DNA from: Geomonas oryzae
Lineage (GTDB): Bacteria > Desulfobacterota > Desulfuromonadia > Geobacterales > Geobacteraceae
Reading direction: 5' to 3'
Assembly: GCF_004117875.1 (NCBI RefSeq)
Contig: NZ_RAHW01000004.1
Coordinates: 310,001-374,000, forward strand
DNA: 64,000 nucleotides
The notes beneath the pieces are model-generated. The model made no database searches and was not told the DNA's origin. It saw only the letters and a program-made list of their open reading frames with translations. A program made the position numbers and the translations under genes. Shown here piece after piece: positions 1 through 8,857 of this stretch (positions within the stretch are counted from its first letter, which is position 1; each line of letters opens with the position of its first letter).

Positions 1-359
1 TCCTGCTGGTCGCCGGCGGCTCGCTCATCCTCTTCGTGAAGAAGTGCAGAAGGTCGGCCCGCTGGCTCTTCATCTCGGCTTCCATGATCGTCCTGGGCGG
101 CGCCCTTTACCGCTTCAACGTGTACCTGATCGGCTTCAACCCGGGCCAGGGGTGGAGGTACTTCCCCTCCTTCGCCGAGGTGATGATCACGGTCGGCATC
201 GTTGCCCTGGAGATCCTCGGTTACAAGGTGTTCGTCGCCCTGTTCCCGGTCCTGCCGAACATGGACCTGCACGGCGCGCACAAGAAGAAGGGACACGCGA
301 AGAAGCACAAGGGCGAGCAGGCAAAGCAGGTGCCGCAGTCCGAGGCCACGGCGCACTAA
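1..359 (+). CDS. hybB: Ni/Fe-hydrogenase cytochrome b subunit, HybB/NrfD-type (3' end only)
   Basis: The reading frame is open from base 3, so this is the C-terminal part of a gene that begins before the window. The visible part has two hydrophobic stretches, one just after the left edge and one centred on the VMITVGIVALEILGYKVFVA segment, then a Lys/His-rich soluble tail. HybB/NrfD-family proteins are polytopic quinone-interacting membrane subunits that take electrons from the FeS subunit. Placement 42 bases before the large subunit supports this, as in hyb operons with order small subunit, FeS protein, cytochrome b, large subunit. The assignment rests mainly on context because the conserved N-terminal helices are missing. 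Confidence 0.75.
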   Translation, partial: LLVAGGSLILFVKKCRRSARWLFISASMIVLGGALYRFNVYLIGFNPGQGWRYFPSFAEVMITVGIVALEILGYKVFVALFPVLPNMDLHGAHKKKGHAKKHKGEQAKQVPQSEATAH

Positions 360-400
360 TCTACCGATCTAATTAAGCAATTAGCCTTTTGGAGGAATAA

Positions 401-2080
401 ATGTCTAGAATCACGCTTGATCCCATCACCCGAATCGAAGGACATCTGAGGATCGATGTCGAAGCAAACGGCGGCAAGGTAACCAACGCCTGGTCCTCCG
501 CCCAGATGTGGCGCGGCATCGAGGTCATCCTCAAGGGGCGCGCCCCGGAGGACGCCTGGAGCTACGTGCAGCGTTTCTGCGGCGTCTGCACCACGGTGCA
601 CGCGATCTCCTCGATCCGCGCCGTCGAGCACGCCCTCGACGTCGAGGTGCCGCTGAACGCCCAGTACATCCGTAACATCATGATCGCCCAGCACTCGGTG
701 CAGGACCACATCGTCCACTTCTACCACCTCTCGGCGCTCGACTGGGTCGACATCGTCTCCGCACTGAAGGCAGATCCCAAGAAGACCGCCGCCATCGCGC
801 AGAGCATCTCCGACTGGCCGGGCAACTCCGAGAAGGAGTTCAAGGCGGTGCAGGACAAGCTGAAGGCGTTCGTCGCCGGCGGCAAGCTCGGCATCTTCGC
901 CACCGGCTACTGGGGTCACCCGGCGATGAAGCTCTCTCCGGAGGTCAACCTGATGGCGGTCGCCCACTACCTGAAGGCCCTCGACTACCAGAGGAAGGCT
1001 TCCCAGGCAACGGCGATCCTCGGCGGCAAGAACCCGCACATCCAGAACCTGGTCGTGGGCGGCGTCGCCACCGCGGTCAACACCGAGAACATCGCGACCC
1101 TCAACATGGAGCGCCTCATCTACCTGAAGACCCTCATGGAAGAGACCCGCGACTTCGTGCAGAAGGTGTACTACCCGGACCTCCTCGCCATCGCCGGCGC
1201 CTACAAGGACTGGTTCAAGTACGGCGCAGGCGTCACCAACTACATGGCGGTGCCGGAGTTCCCGGAAGACACCAAGAACACCAAGTTCATGCTCCCGGGC
1301 GGCATCGTCATGGCAGGCAACATCGCGGGCATGAGGATGGTGAAGGATCACCGCGACGACTACCTGATCAAGAACATCAAGGAAAACGTCACCCACGCCT
1401 GGTACGAGGGTAACGGCACCCTGCATCCGTGGGACGGCGAGACCAAGCCGGACTACACCGACTTCAAAGAGAACGGCAAGTACTCCTGGTGCAAGGCTCC
1501 GACGCTCGACGGCAAGCCGGTACAGGTAGGACCTCCGGCCCAGATCATGGCCGCCTACGCAGCCGGCAACCCGAAGGTGAAGAAGCTCGTGGACGGCGCC
1601 GTATCCACCCTCGGCATCTCCATGAAGGACATCCACTCAACCATGGGCCGTCTCTACTGCCGCGGCGCCCGCGCCCACGTCATGGCGGACCTCGCCCTTG
1701 AGAACCTGGACAAGCTGATCGCCAACATCGGCTCCGGCGACCAGACCTACGCGAACCACACCGTGATCCCGAAAGGGGAGTACAGGGGCGTCGGCTTCCA
1801 CGAGGCGCCGCGCGGCACCCTGTCGCACTGGATCGTGATCAAGGACAAGAAGATCGAGAACTACCAGGCCGTCGTTCCCTCCACCTGGAACGCCGCACCG
1901 AGAAACGACAAGGGCGAGATGGGCCCCTACGAGGCATCCCTCGTCGGCAACCCGATCGCCGATCCGAGCAAGCCGCTCGAGGTGCTGCGCACCGTCCACT
2001 CCTTCGACCCGTGCATCGCCTGCGCCGTCCACACCGTGGACCCGGAAGGCGCGGAGATCACCAAGGTCAAGGTGCTGTAG
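401..2080 (+). CDS. hybC: [NiFe]-hydrogenase large subunit (HybC/HyaB type)
   Basis: Catalytic subunit of an uptake hydrogenase that splits H2 at a Ni-Fe(CN)2CO centre. The 559-residue length is normal for group 1 enzymes. The N-terminal signature RIEGH is at residues 11-15, the L1 motif RFCGVC has Cys60 and Cys63, and the L2 motif DPCIACAVH has Cys538 and Cys541 near the end. The 15 residues after His544 are the C-terminal extension removed by the maturation protease once nickel is in place. That protease is encoded downstream at 2353. The ATG is preceded by TTTGGAGGAATAA, a strong ribosome-binding site. The enzyme probably faces the periplasm, carried by the Tat-exported small subunit encoded left of the window. 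Confidence 0.97.
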   Translation: MSRITLDPITRIEGHLRIDVEANGGKVTNAWSSAQMWRGIEVILKGRAPEDAWSYVQRFCGVCTTVHAISSIRAVEHALDVEVPLNAQYIRNIMIAQHSVQDHIVHFYHLSALDWVDIVSALKADPKKTAAIAQSISDWPGNSEKEFKAVQDKLKAFVAGGKLGIFATGYWGHPAMKLSPEVNLMAVAHYLKALDYQRKASQATAILGGKNPHIQNLVVGGVATAVNTENIATLNMERLIYLKTLMEETRDFVQKVYYPDLLAIAGAYKDWFKYGAGVTNYMAVPEFPEDTKNTKFMLPGGIVMAGNIAGMRMVKDHRDDYLIKNIKENVTHAWYEGNGTLHPWDGETKPDYTDFKENGKYSWCKAPTLDGKPVQVGPPAQIMAAYAAGNPKVKKLVDGAVSTLGISMKDIHSTMGRLYCRGARAHVMADLALENLDKLIANIGSGDQTYANHTVIPKGEYRGVGFHEAPRGTLSHWIVIKDKKIENYQAVVPSTWNAAPRNDKGEMGPYEASLVGNPIADPSKPLEVLRTVHSFDPCIACAVHTVDPEGAEITKVKVL

Positions 2081-2352
2081 AAACACAATGGCAGTGCTGG
2101 GGGCGGGGCTGAGAAAAGGCAGCCTCGCTCTTGGCTCCGCTCCCCGAAACAAGGGGTCGGTAAAGGAAAACCGCGGTTAGGGATGTTTTGGGTGGGGGCT
2201 TTGACAATTCAGGCTTTGGTGGCGAGCGCAGGCGAAAAAAGCTTGTGCAGCCGCCGGTAGTCGTTTAATTTATAGCCTTGTTTTGCTAGCCTCCAGTCAC
2301 CAGTTCCTAGCCCCTGATTTTCCCCCGACCCCTTTCTTTTTTTGGAGGTTAC
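2081..2352. other. Intergenic gap between large subunit and protease
   Basis: There are 272 bases without a convincing gene. It holds a GC-rich imperfect inverted repeat around 2100-2160 and an AT-richer stretch before the protease. A GGAGG ribosome-binding site lies just before the protease ATG. The 30-codon frame at 2088 lacks a ribosome-binding site and resembles no protein I know. Confidence 0.5.
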
Positions 2353-2838
2353 ATGCAGGTCCTCATCTATGGTGCCGGCAACCTGATCCTTTCCGATGAA
2401 GGGTTCGGCGTCCATTTCGTACGTCACTTGGAAAAGCATTACGATATCCCCGAGAACGTGGAACTCTACGACGGGGGGACCCTGGGCATCATGGTCCACT
2501 TCAAGTTCGAGGAGGCCGATCGCGTCATCCTCGTGGACGTGGTGCAGGCGAAGGGCGAGCCGGGCGATATCTTCCGTTACGAGCGCGAAGACATCATGCT
2601 GAAAAACATCCCGGTGAAGATGTCGCCGCACCAGATAGGTCTCCAGGAGATGCTCCTGATCTCGGAGATGCGCGACGCGCCTAAGCCCGACCTCACCTTC
2701 TTCGGAATCGTGGCACAGTCGCTCGATCCGGGCGATGAGCTCACCCCGCCGCTTAAGGCCGGGCTCGAGAAGGTGGCGACCATGGTGGTCGAGGAACTCG
2801 CCAAGGTCGGCGTCGAGCTGAAGCGTAAAGAAGCCTGA
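2353..2838 (+). CDS. hybD: Hydrogenase maturation endopeptidase (HybD/HyaD family)
   Basis: Cleaves the C-terminal tail of the hydrogenase large subunit after Ni insertion, which locks the active site. The 161-residue length is typical. The N-terminal YGAGNLILSDEGFGVHFV segment matches the family signature GxGNxLxxDEGxG, with the Glu that helps sense nickel. An Asp (DVVQA) and a His (SPHQIGLQEML) further on supply the other metal ligands of the fold. GGAGG sits just before the ATG. It lies directly after its substrate gene and before tatA and hypB, as expected for a dedicated protease. Confidence 0.95.
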   Translation: MQVLIYGAGNLILSDEGFGVHFVRHLEKHYDIPENVELYDGGTLGIMVHFKFEEADRVILVDVVQAKGEPGDIFRYEREDIMLKNIPVKMSPHQIGLQEMLLISEMRDAPKPDLTFFGIVAQSLDPGDELTPPLKAGLEKVATMVVEELAKVGVELKRKEA

Positions 2839-2875
2839 TCCGGCCCGGAGCCGGTCAGCTGATAAAGGAGAAGAC

Positions 2876-3049
2876 ATGTTCGGATTCGGTTTACCTGAGT
2901 TGTGCATCGTGGCGGTCATCCTGCTGGTGGTCGCAGGCCCCAGCAAGCTGCCGCAGTTCGGCCAGGCCCTCGGGAGCAGCATCAGGGGGTTCAAGAAGGC
3001 GCTGAACGGCGACGACGCCGTGAAGATCGAAGAGAAGAAGGAAGTCTAG
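2876..3049 (+). CDS. tatA: Sec-independent translocase TatA/TatE-like protein
   Basis: A 57-residue protein with the TatA layout: short N-terminal FGFGLPEL, one membrane helix, the GPSKLPQFG hinge, then an amphipathic helix with the FKKA motif and a short charged tail. TatA multimers form the pore for folded proteins with twin-arginine signals. The [NiFe] small subunit is such a substrate and carries the large subunit along, so the position between the protease and hypB suggests a hydrogenase-dedicated copy. The ATG follows AAAGGAGAAGAC. It is shorter than most TatA proteins (about 60-90 residues), mainly in the tail. Confidence 0.9.
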   Translation: MFGFGLPELCIVAVILLVVAGPSKLPQFGQALGSSIRGFKKALNGDDAVKIEEKKEV

Positions 3050-3067
3050 CCCGGAGGTTCAAGCGAC

Positions 3068-3916
3068 ATGTGCGTAGACTGCGGCTGCGGCCCGACCCAT
3101 AAGCACGATCACGACCACGATCACGATCACGATCATCACGACCACGATCATCACGATCACGGCCATCACCACGATCATGATAACGGCCACCACGGCCATG
3201 ATCATCACCATGGGCATAAGCACCATCACCACCACGAGGAAGCTGCCGAGAAGCCTGCCAAGAAGGTGGTGATCGAGACGGACATCCTGGCCAAGAACAA
3301 CCGGATGGCCGCGGGCAACCGCGAGCTCTTCCGCGCGAAGGGGCTCTTCGTGCTGAACCTCGTCTCGTCGCCGGGATCCGGAAAGACGACCATCCTCGAG
3401 CGGAGCCTCAAGGATCTCGCCGGCTCCTGCCGCTGCGCCGTGGTCGAAGGCGATCAGCAGACCGATAACGACGCGGTGCGCATCGCCGCTACCGGCGTCC
3501 CCGTCAAGCAGGTGAATACCGGCGCCGGGTGCCATCTGGATGCCCACATGGTGCTGCATGCCGTGGAACACTTCGACCTGGACAACCTGGACCTCCTTCT
3601 CATCGAGAACGTGGGGAACCTGGTCTGCCCCGCCTCCTTCGATCTCGGCGAACACCACAAGGTGGTGGTGCTGAGCGTCACCGAGGGGGAGGACAAGCCG
3701 CTCAAGTACCCGCAGATGTTCCATGCCGCCGACATAATGCTCCTCAACAAGGTCGACCTCCTTCCCCATCTCGATTTCGACGTCGAGAAGTGCAAGGAGA
3801 TGGCGCGTCGTGTATCGCCGGGGATCAGGATCTTCGAGGTCTCCAGCAGGACCGGCGAGGGGATGGACCAGTGGTACGGCTGGCTCAAGGAAGGGATGGA
3901 AAAGGCCCGCGGCTAG
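3068..3916 (+). CDS. hypB: Hydrogenase nickel incorporation GTPase HypB
   Basis: GTPase that delivers nickel to the hydrogenase large subunit with HypA. Residues 1-8 carry the high-affinity nickel motif MCxxCGCG. Residues 11-56 are an extreme His/Asp tract in which I count 28 histidines, of the kind seen in HypB proteins that also store nickel. The G domain follows: P-loop SSPGSGKTT at about 100-108, the EGDQQTDNDA switch region with metal-binding Cys-His further on (GAGCHLD), and the NKVDLL base-recognition motif. The length is 282 residues, longer than E. coli HypB-type cores because of the tract. No hypA is visible in the window. Confidence 0.97.
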   Translation: MCVDCGCGPTHKHDHDHDHDHDHHDHDHHDHGHHHDHDNGHHGHDHHHGHKHHHHHEEAAEKPAKKVVIETDILAKNNRMAAGNRELFRAKGLFVLNLVSSPGSGKTTILERSLKDLAGSCRCAVVEGDQQTDNDAVRIAATGVPVKQVNTGAGCHLDAHMVLHAVEHFDLDNLDLLLIENVGNLVCPASFDLGEHHKVVVLSVTEGEDKPLKYPQMFHAADIMLLNKVDLLPHLDFDVEKCKEMARRVSPGIRIFEVSSRTGEGMDQWYGWLKEGMEKARG

Positions 3917-3937
3917 GGCGCGATCGACGGTAACCGG

Positions 3938-6208
3938 ATGACCACACGGCAGCGCGCAAGTCTCGAGATCGACGGTATCGTGCAGGGGGTGGGGTTCCGC
4001 CCCTTCGTGTACCGGCTCGCCCTGCGTCTGGGGCTCTCCGGCTGGGTGCGCAACACCGGACAGGGGGTGCAGATCGAGGCGGAGGGGGAGGCTGAAGCGC
4101 TCGCCCTCTTCAGCCGCGCGCTGCGCGAGGAGGCACCCCCCCTGGCTGTGATCGCCGCGCTCCGCCTGACCCATCTCGACGCGGTGGGCGAAGAAGGGTT
4201 CGTAATCCTCGACAGCGCGAAGAAGGGACACGGCGGCGAGGTCTCCCCGGACTGCGACGTCTGCGACGACTGCCTAGCTGAACTCTTCGACCCGGACAAC
4301 CGGCGCCACCTCTACCCGTTCATCAACTGCACCAACTGCGGTCCGCGCTATTCCATCATCACCGGCATCCCCTACGATCGTCCCGCCACCACCATGGCCG
4401 GCTTCCCCATGTGCGACGACTGCCTGGCCGAGTACCACGATCCCCTGAACCGCCGCTTTCACGCCCAGCCCAACGCCTGCCCGGTGTGCGGGCCGAAACT
4501 TTCGCTCTTCGATGCCGAGGGGGTGCCCGTAGCCGGGGACCCGCTGCAGCAGTCGCTCGCCGCCTTGAAGGCGGGGCGCATCGTCGCGGTGAAGGGGGTG
4601 GGGGGGTACCATCTCGCGGTCGACGCCTCGAACGAGGAGGCGGTGGCGCTTTTGCGGCGGCGCAAGAAGCGGGACGAAAAGCCCTTCGCCATGCTCGCCG
4701 CCGACCTCGATACGGTGCGCCGCCACGTCCACTGCTCGGAGCTCGAGGGGCGGCTTCTTTCGGGAGTGGAGAGTCCCATCGTCCTCATGCGCAGGCGGCC
4801 CGATAGCCAGGTCACCCCCCTGGTGGCACCGGGGAACGGCTGGTTCGGTTTCATGCTTCCGGGAAACCCGCTGCAGCACCTCCTGGCACGCGGCATCGAC
4901 GGCCCCCTGGTGATGACCAGCGGCAACCTCTCCGACGAGCCGATCGCCTACCGTGACGACGAGGCGCTGCGCATGCTCTCGGGCATCGCGGACTTCTTCC
5001 TCACACATGACCGCGAGATCCATACCCGGACCGACGATTCGGTCATCCGTCTCTACCGGGGGGAACCGCTCTTTCTCAGGCGTTCACGTGGGTACGTGCC
5101 GCGTGCCGTGGCGCTTCCGGGCGAGCAGGCGCGCGTGCTCGCGGTGGGGGCGGAGCTGAAGGCGACCCTGTGCCTCACCCGGGGCGGCCAGGGCTTCATG
5201 AGCCAGCATATCGGCGACCTGAAGAACGCGGCGACCCTCGCCTCGCTCGAGGAGAGCGCGGCGCATCTCGGGCGACTTTTGGAGATCACGCCCGAGGTGG
5301 TGGCGCACGACCTGCACCCGGATTACCTCTCCACGGTTTACGGCCAGGGGCTCGGTCTCCCCTGCGTCGCGGTGCAGCACCATCACGCCCACATGGCCTC
5401 CTGCATGGCCGAGAACGGCCTGGACGGCGAGGCGATCGGGGTGATCCTCGACGGCACCGGCTACGGCAACGACGGCACCATCTGGGGCGGCGAGTTCCTG
5501 GTGGGTGGTTACGCAGGATTTGAGCGGCGCGGGCACTTCGGACTTTTACGCATGCCGGGGGGGGACGCCGCGGTCCGGGAGCCGTTCCGCATGGCGCTCT
5601 CCGCGCTGTACCGCCTGCACGGCGGCGAGCTGTTCGAACAGCCCCTTGCTGTCTGCGCAGAGGTGCAGGAGGGGGACCGTCCTCTTTTCCTGAAGATGCT
5701 GGAGAAGGGGATCAACGCGCCGCTCACCTCGAGCTGCGGAAGGCTCTTCGATGCCGTTTCCGCGCTTCTTTCCGTCCGGCACCGCATAAGCTACGAGGGG
5801 CAGGCCGCCATCGAGCTGGAGGCGCTGGCCGAAACGGGTGAGGCAGCCGAGGCGTACCCGTACCAGGTGGCGGGGGAGGGGAGGCACGTCCTCGAGTTCG
5901 GCCCCGCCATCGCCGCGATCTGCGCCGATCTCACTGCCGGGAGAAGCCGTGCCGACATCGCGCGCGCCTTCCACCGAACCGTGGCCGCCGGTATCGTCGA
6001 TGTTTGCCGGCGCATCCGTTCCGAGAACGGTGAGGAACGCGTGGTCCTGTCGGGTGGCGTGTTCCAGAACCGGCTTCTGACCGAGGACGTGGCTGATCAG
6101 TTGGCGGCGGAGGATTTCAAGGTTTACTGCCACAGGCTCGTGCCGCCCAACGATGGTGGATTGGCGCTGGGGCAAGCAGTGATTGCGGGAAGGCTTGTCC
6201 GGAAGTAA
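3938..6208 (+). CDS. hypF: Carbamoyltransferase HypF
   Basis: Makes the cyanide ligands of the NiFe site from carbamoyl phosphate, transferring the carbamoyl group to the C-terminal Cys of HypE. Domains in order: N-terminal acylphosphatase (GIVQGVGFRPFVYR, about residues 10-95); two Cys4 zinc fingers (CDVCDDC, CTNCGPR, CDDCLAEY, CPVCGP, about 108-185); a YrdC-like domain (about 200-380); and a Kae1-like domain with the metal-binding HHHAHMA motif and the GVILDGTGYGNDG loop. The 756 residues are full length. It starts 21 bases after hypB with ATG. Confidence 0.97.
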   Translation: MTTRQRASLEIDGIVQGVGFRPFVYRLALRLGLSGWVRNTGQGVQIEAEGEAEALALFSRALREEAPPLAVIAALRLTHLDAVGEEGFVILDSAKKGHGGEVSPDCDVCDDCLAELFDPDNRRHLYPFINCTNCGPRYSIITGIPYDRPATTMAGFPMCDDCLAEYHDPLNRRFHAQPNACPVCGPKLSLFDAEGVPVAGDPLQQSLAALKAGRIVAVKGVGGYHLAVDASNEEAVALLRRRKKRDEKPFAMLAADLDTVRRHVHCSELEGRLLSGVESPIVLMRRRPDSQVTPLVAPGNGWFGFMLPGNPLQHLLARGIDGPLVMTSGNLSDEPIAYRDDEALRMLSGIADFFLTHDREIHTRTDDSVIRLYRGEPLFLRRSRGYVPRAVALPGEQARVLAVGAELKATLCLTRGGQGFMSQHIGDLKNAATLASLEESAAHLGRLLEITPEVVAHDLHPDYLSTVYGQGLGLPCVAVQHHHAHMASCMAENGLDGEAIGVILDGTGYGNDGTIWGGEFLVGGYAGFERRGHFGLLRMPGGDAAVREPFRMALSALYRLHGGELFEQPLAVCAEVQEGDRPLFLKMLEKGINAPLTSSCGRLFDAVSALLSVRHRISYEGQAAIELEALAETGEAAEAYPYQVAGEGRHVLEFGPAIAAICADLTAGRSRADIARAFHRTVAAGIVDVCRRIRSENGEERVVLSGGVFQNRLLTEDVADQLAAEDFKVYCHRLVPPNDGGLALGQAVIAGRLVRK

Positions 6209-6214
6209 TCGGCT

Positions 6215-6345
6215 TCCATTCTCCCCCTCCCTTGACGGGAGGGGGCAGGGGGGTGGGTGAATGCGGCGCGGCTAATTGATTGCCACATGGCACCTTTCCC
6301 CACCCCCTAACCCCCTCCCGCAAGGGGAGGGGGTTTCATAGCGAT
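6215..6345. repeat. GC-rich extragenic palindrome pair (family A)
   Basis: The hypF-hypC gap holds two copies of a C-run/G-run palindrome in opposite orientation (cores CCCTCCCTTGACGGGAGGGGG and CCCCCTCCCGCAAGGGGAGGGGG) about 60 bases apart. Related units lie at 23315, 27356, 32740, 45536, 47279, 53357 and 56697. The layout is that of REP/BIME elements, and the transcript would form a long hairpin between hypF and hypC. Confidence 0.7.
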
Positions 6346-6381
6346 CTCTTTTGTCAGCCATAAGTAAAAAGGAGTCTGAAG

Positions 6382-6612
6382 ATGTGTGTAGGTGTACCGA
6401 TGCAGGTGATCAGCATTGAAGGCGATTTCGCCATGACCGAAGTGGACGGCGTCAAGCGCGAGGCGAGCCTCATGATGCTGGATCAGGAGGTGAAGGTCGG
6501 CGATTTCGTCATCGTCCACGCCGGTTTCGCCATCTCGAAGCTCGACGAGGAAGAGGCCAAGGCGACGCTGGAGCTCATGCGCGAAGTCTATACCCCGGAG
6601 TTGATGGGATGA
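6382..6612 (+). CDS. hypC: Hydrogenase assembly chaperone HypC/HybG
   Basis: A 76-residue chaperone beginning MCVGVPMQV. The Met-Cys start is essential: after Met removal, Cys2 holds the Fe(CN)2CO unit with HypD and docks it to the large-subunit precursor. The rest is a small beta-barrel of HypC type ending in a helical tail. AAAAGGAG lies 8-10 bases before the ATG. Its stop overlaps the start of hypD in ATGA, so the two partners are translationally coupled. Confidence 0.97.
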   Translation: MCVGVPMQVISIEGDFAMTEVDGVKREASLMMLDQEVKVGDFVIVHAGFAISKLDEEEAKATLELMREVYTPELMG

Positions 6613-7700
6613 ACTATTCGGACGTCTTTCGCGAAAAGGAACTGGTGCAGGGGCTCGCAAGGCGCATCGCCGAGCTGACCCGGGGACGCACCGAGCCGCT
6701 TGTCTTCATGGAAGTCTGCGGTACGCACACCAACGCCATCTACCAGTTCGGACTGAGAAGCTTGCTTCCCCCAGAGGTGCGGCTGATCTCCGGCCCCGGG
6801 TGCCCGGTCTGCGTCACCCCCAACAGCTACCTCGACCGCGCCATCGCCCTTTGCAGGCTTCCCGACGTGGTGATCGCCTCCTTCGGCGACATGCTGAGGG
6901 TTCCCGGCTCCAGTTCCTCCCTCATGGAGGAGCGCGCCAAAGGGGCGGATATCAGGGTGGTCTACTCGCCGCTCGACGCGGTGCAGCTTGCCGCGAAGCA
7001 CCCGGAGAAGCGCGTGGTGTTCCTCGGGGTCGGTTTCGAGACCACGGCACCCACCATCGCCGGGAGCATACTCGCGGCCAAGGCGCAAGGTCTGACGAAC
7101 TATTTCGTGCTCGCCTCGCACAAGACCATGCCGCAGCCGATGGCGATCCTCTCCGCGGACCCGGAGCTCCAGGTGGACGGTTACATCTGCCCGGCCCACG
7201 TAAGCGCCATCATAGGCGCCGATGCCTACCGTTTCCTCTGCGAGGAGTACAAGGTCCCCTGCGTCGTCACCGGCTTCGAGCCCACCGACGTGCTGCAGGG
7301 GGTTGAGATGCTGGTGCGCCAGGCGATCGCAGGCGAGAGCAAGGTGGAGATTCAGTATTCGCGCGTGGTGCGCTGGGAAGGAAACGCCAAGGCGCAGGCG
7401 ATGCTTGCCGATGTCTTTACCCCCTTCGACGCACCGTGGCGCGGCATCGGCGTGCTCCCCGGGAGCGGGCTGAGGATCGCGGATAAATACGCCGAGTTCG
7501 ACGCCGAGCTTGCCATACCGGTGCAGGTGGAGGAACTCAAGGAGCACAAGGGGTGTCTGTGCGGCGAGATCCTGAAGGGGAAGGTGAGCCCGTTCGACTG
7601 TCCGCTTTTCGGCGGCAAATGCACCCCCGAGTCCCCGGTCGGCGCCTGCATGGTTTCCTCCGAGGGGACCTGCGCCGCCGCCTACAAGTACGGGCGCTAG
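6609..7700 (+). CDS. hypD: Hydrogenase formation protein HypD
   Basis: Iron-sulfur scaffold on which Fe(CN)2CO is assembled with HypC and HypE. The family motifs are present: MEVCGTHTNAI, SGPGCPVCVTP, the GFETTAPT block, and the Cys-rich C-terminal region (CLCGEILKG, CPLFGGKCTP, CMVSSEGTCAA) that binds the [4Fe-4S] cluster. The 363-residue length is typical. The ATG overlaps the hypC stop codon by the ATGA junction. Confidence 0.97.
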   Translation: MNYSDVFREKELVQGLARRIAELTRGRTEPLVFMEVCGTHTNAIYQFGLRSLLPPEVRLISGPGCPVCVTPNSYLDRAIALCRLPDVVIASFGDMLRVPGSSSSLMEERAKGADIRVVYSPLDAVQLAAKHPEKRVVFLGVGFETTAPTIAGSILAAKAQGLTNYFVLASHKTMPQPMAILSADPELQVDGYICPAHVSAIIGADAYRFLCEEYKVPCVVTGFEPTDVLQGVEMLVRQAIAGESKVEIQYSRVVRWEGNAKAQAMLADVFTPFDAPWRGIGVLPGSGLRIADKYAEFDAELAIPVQVEELKEHKGCLCGEILKGKVSPFDCPLFGGKCTPESPVGACMVSSEGTCAAAYKYGR

Positions 7701-7776
7701 GCAAACAAACCGTCCGACGTCAGACCTGTCAGACTAGTCCGACCGGTCGGACTGTCCGACAAAAAAGGAGAACCCT

Positions 7777-8787
7777 TTGAACAACGACCTCATCCTCTTG
7801 GGCCACGGCAGTGGTGGGAGGCTTTCACACCAGCTCCTGGACGAGCTGATCATCCCGCAACTCTCCAGTGTCCCGGTCAAGGGGCAAAACGACGCGGCAC
7901 TCCTCAACATCGGCGGCGTCAAGCTCGCCTTCAGCACCGATTCCTACGTGGTTGACCCGATCTTCTTCCCCGGCGGGAACATCGGCGACTTAGCCATCAA
8001 CGGCACGGTGAACGACCTCGCCATGATGGGCGCCCGCCCGCTGTGCCTCTCGGTCGGCTTCATCCTCGAGGAAGGCTTCTCAAAGGAGGAACTCTCCCGC
8101 ATCCTCGCCTCGATGCGGCAGGCCGCCGACGCAGCCGGCGTCGCCATCGTCACCGGCGACACCAAAGTGGTCCCCAAAGGGAAGGGGGACCGCATCTTCA
8201 TCAACACCTCGGGAATCGGCGCACTCGAGCACAACCTGCAGATCGACGGCGCCTCGGCGCATGTCGGTGACAAGATCATCGTCAACGGCTGCATCGGCGA
8301 TCACGGCATCGCGGTCCTCTCGGCCCGCGAGGGACTCGAGATCGACAGCGGCATAAAGAGCGACTCTGCTGCGCTGAACGGCCTGGTCACCGGCCTGCTG
8401 ACGCTGGGCCCCGCGCTGCACGTGCTGCGCGACCCCACCCGCGGCGGCGTTGCCACGACACTCAAGGAGATCGCCCTGCAGTCCGGCGTTACCGTCACCC
8501 TGAACGAGGAGAGCCTCCCCATCAACCCGGGTGTTAAGGGGGTCTGCGCCATCCTGGGGCTCGATCCGCTGTATGTTGCTAACGAAGGGAAACTGCTGGC
8601 GCTGGTCGCGCCGGAGAGGGCGGATGAGGCGCTGGAAATCATGCGCCGTCATCCGCTTGGAAAGGATGCTGCCGTCATCGGTGAGGTCACCGAAACCTCG
8701 GCAGGCAAGGTGCAGATGGAAACCCTCGTTGGTGGAATGAGGGGAGTGGAGATGCTTGCGGGCGAGCAACTGCCGCGCATCTGCTAA
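7777..8787 (+). CDS. hypE: Hydrogenase expression/formation protein HypE
   Basis: Dehydrates the carbamoyl group received from HypF to a thiocyanate that becomes the CN ligand. It is a PurM-like ATPase: LLGHGSGGR near the start, DAALLNIGG and FSTDSYVV in the N-terminal domain, and RDPTRGGVATTL in the second. It ends in the obligatory PRIC, whose terminal Cys carries the carbamoyl group. The start is TTG with AAAAAAGGAG ahead; no ATG fits the conserved N-terminus. It closes the hyp operon 76 bases after hypD, and that gap holds short GTCNGAC-like repeats (7709-7760). Confidence 0.97.
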   Translation: MNNDLILLGHGSGGRLSHQLLDELIIPQLSSVPVKGQNDAALLNIGGVKLAFSTDSYVVDPIFFPGGNIGDLAINGTVNDLAMMGARPLCLSVGFILEEGFSKEELSRILASMRQAADAAGVAIVTGDTKVVPKGKGDRIFINTSGIGALEHNLQIDGASAHVGDKIIVNGCIGDHGIAVLSAREGLEIDSGIKSDSAALNGLVTGLLTLGPALHVLRDPTRGGVATTLKEIALQSGVTVTLNEESLPINPGVKGVCAILGLDPLYVANEGKLLALVAPERADEALEIMRRHPLGKDAAVIGEVTETSAGKVQMETLVGGMRGVEMLAGEQLPRIC

Positions 8788-8833
8788 GGTCCGGTCGCCC
8801 CGGGCCGTTCCCCGTTTCAGGTGGATACTGCGG

Positions 8834-8857
8834 GACCCTTCTCAGTCGAGAAGGGTC
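8834..8857. terminator. 10-bp inverted repeat between convergent hypE and PilZ gene
   Basis: GACCCTTCTC and GAGAAGGGTC form a perfect 10-bp stem with a 4-base loop, overlapping the last codons of the convergent PilZ gene. TTCTC follows on the plus strand, so T-tailing is weak. It probably helps end hypE transcription. Confidence 0.45.

Noticed and set aside
2088-2180. A 30-codon frame after the hydrogenase large subunit
   Set aside because: No ribosome-binding site; composition is repeat-like; no similarity to anything known.
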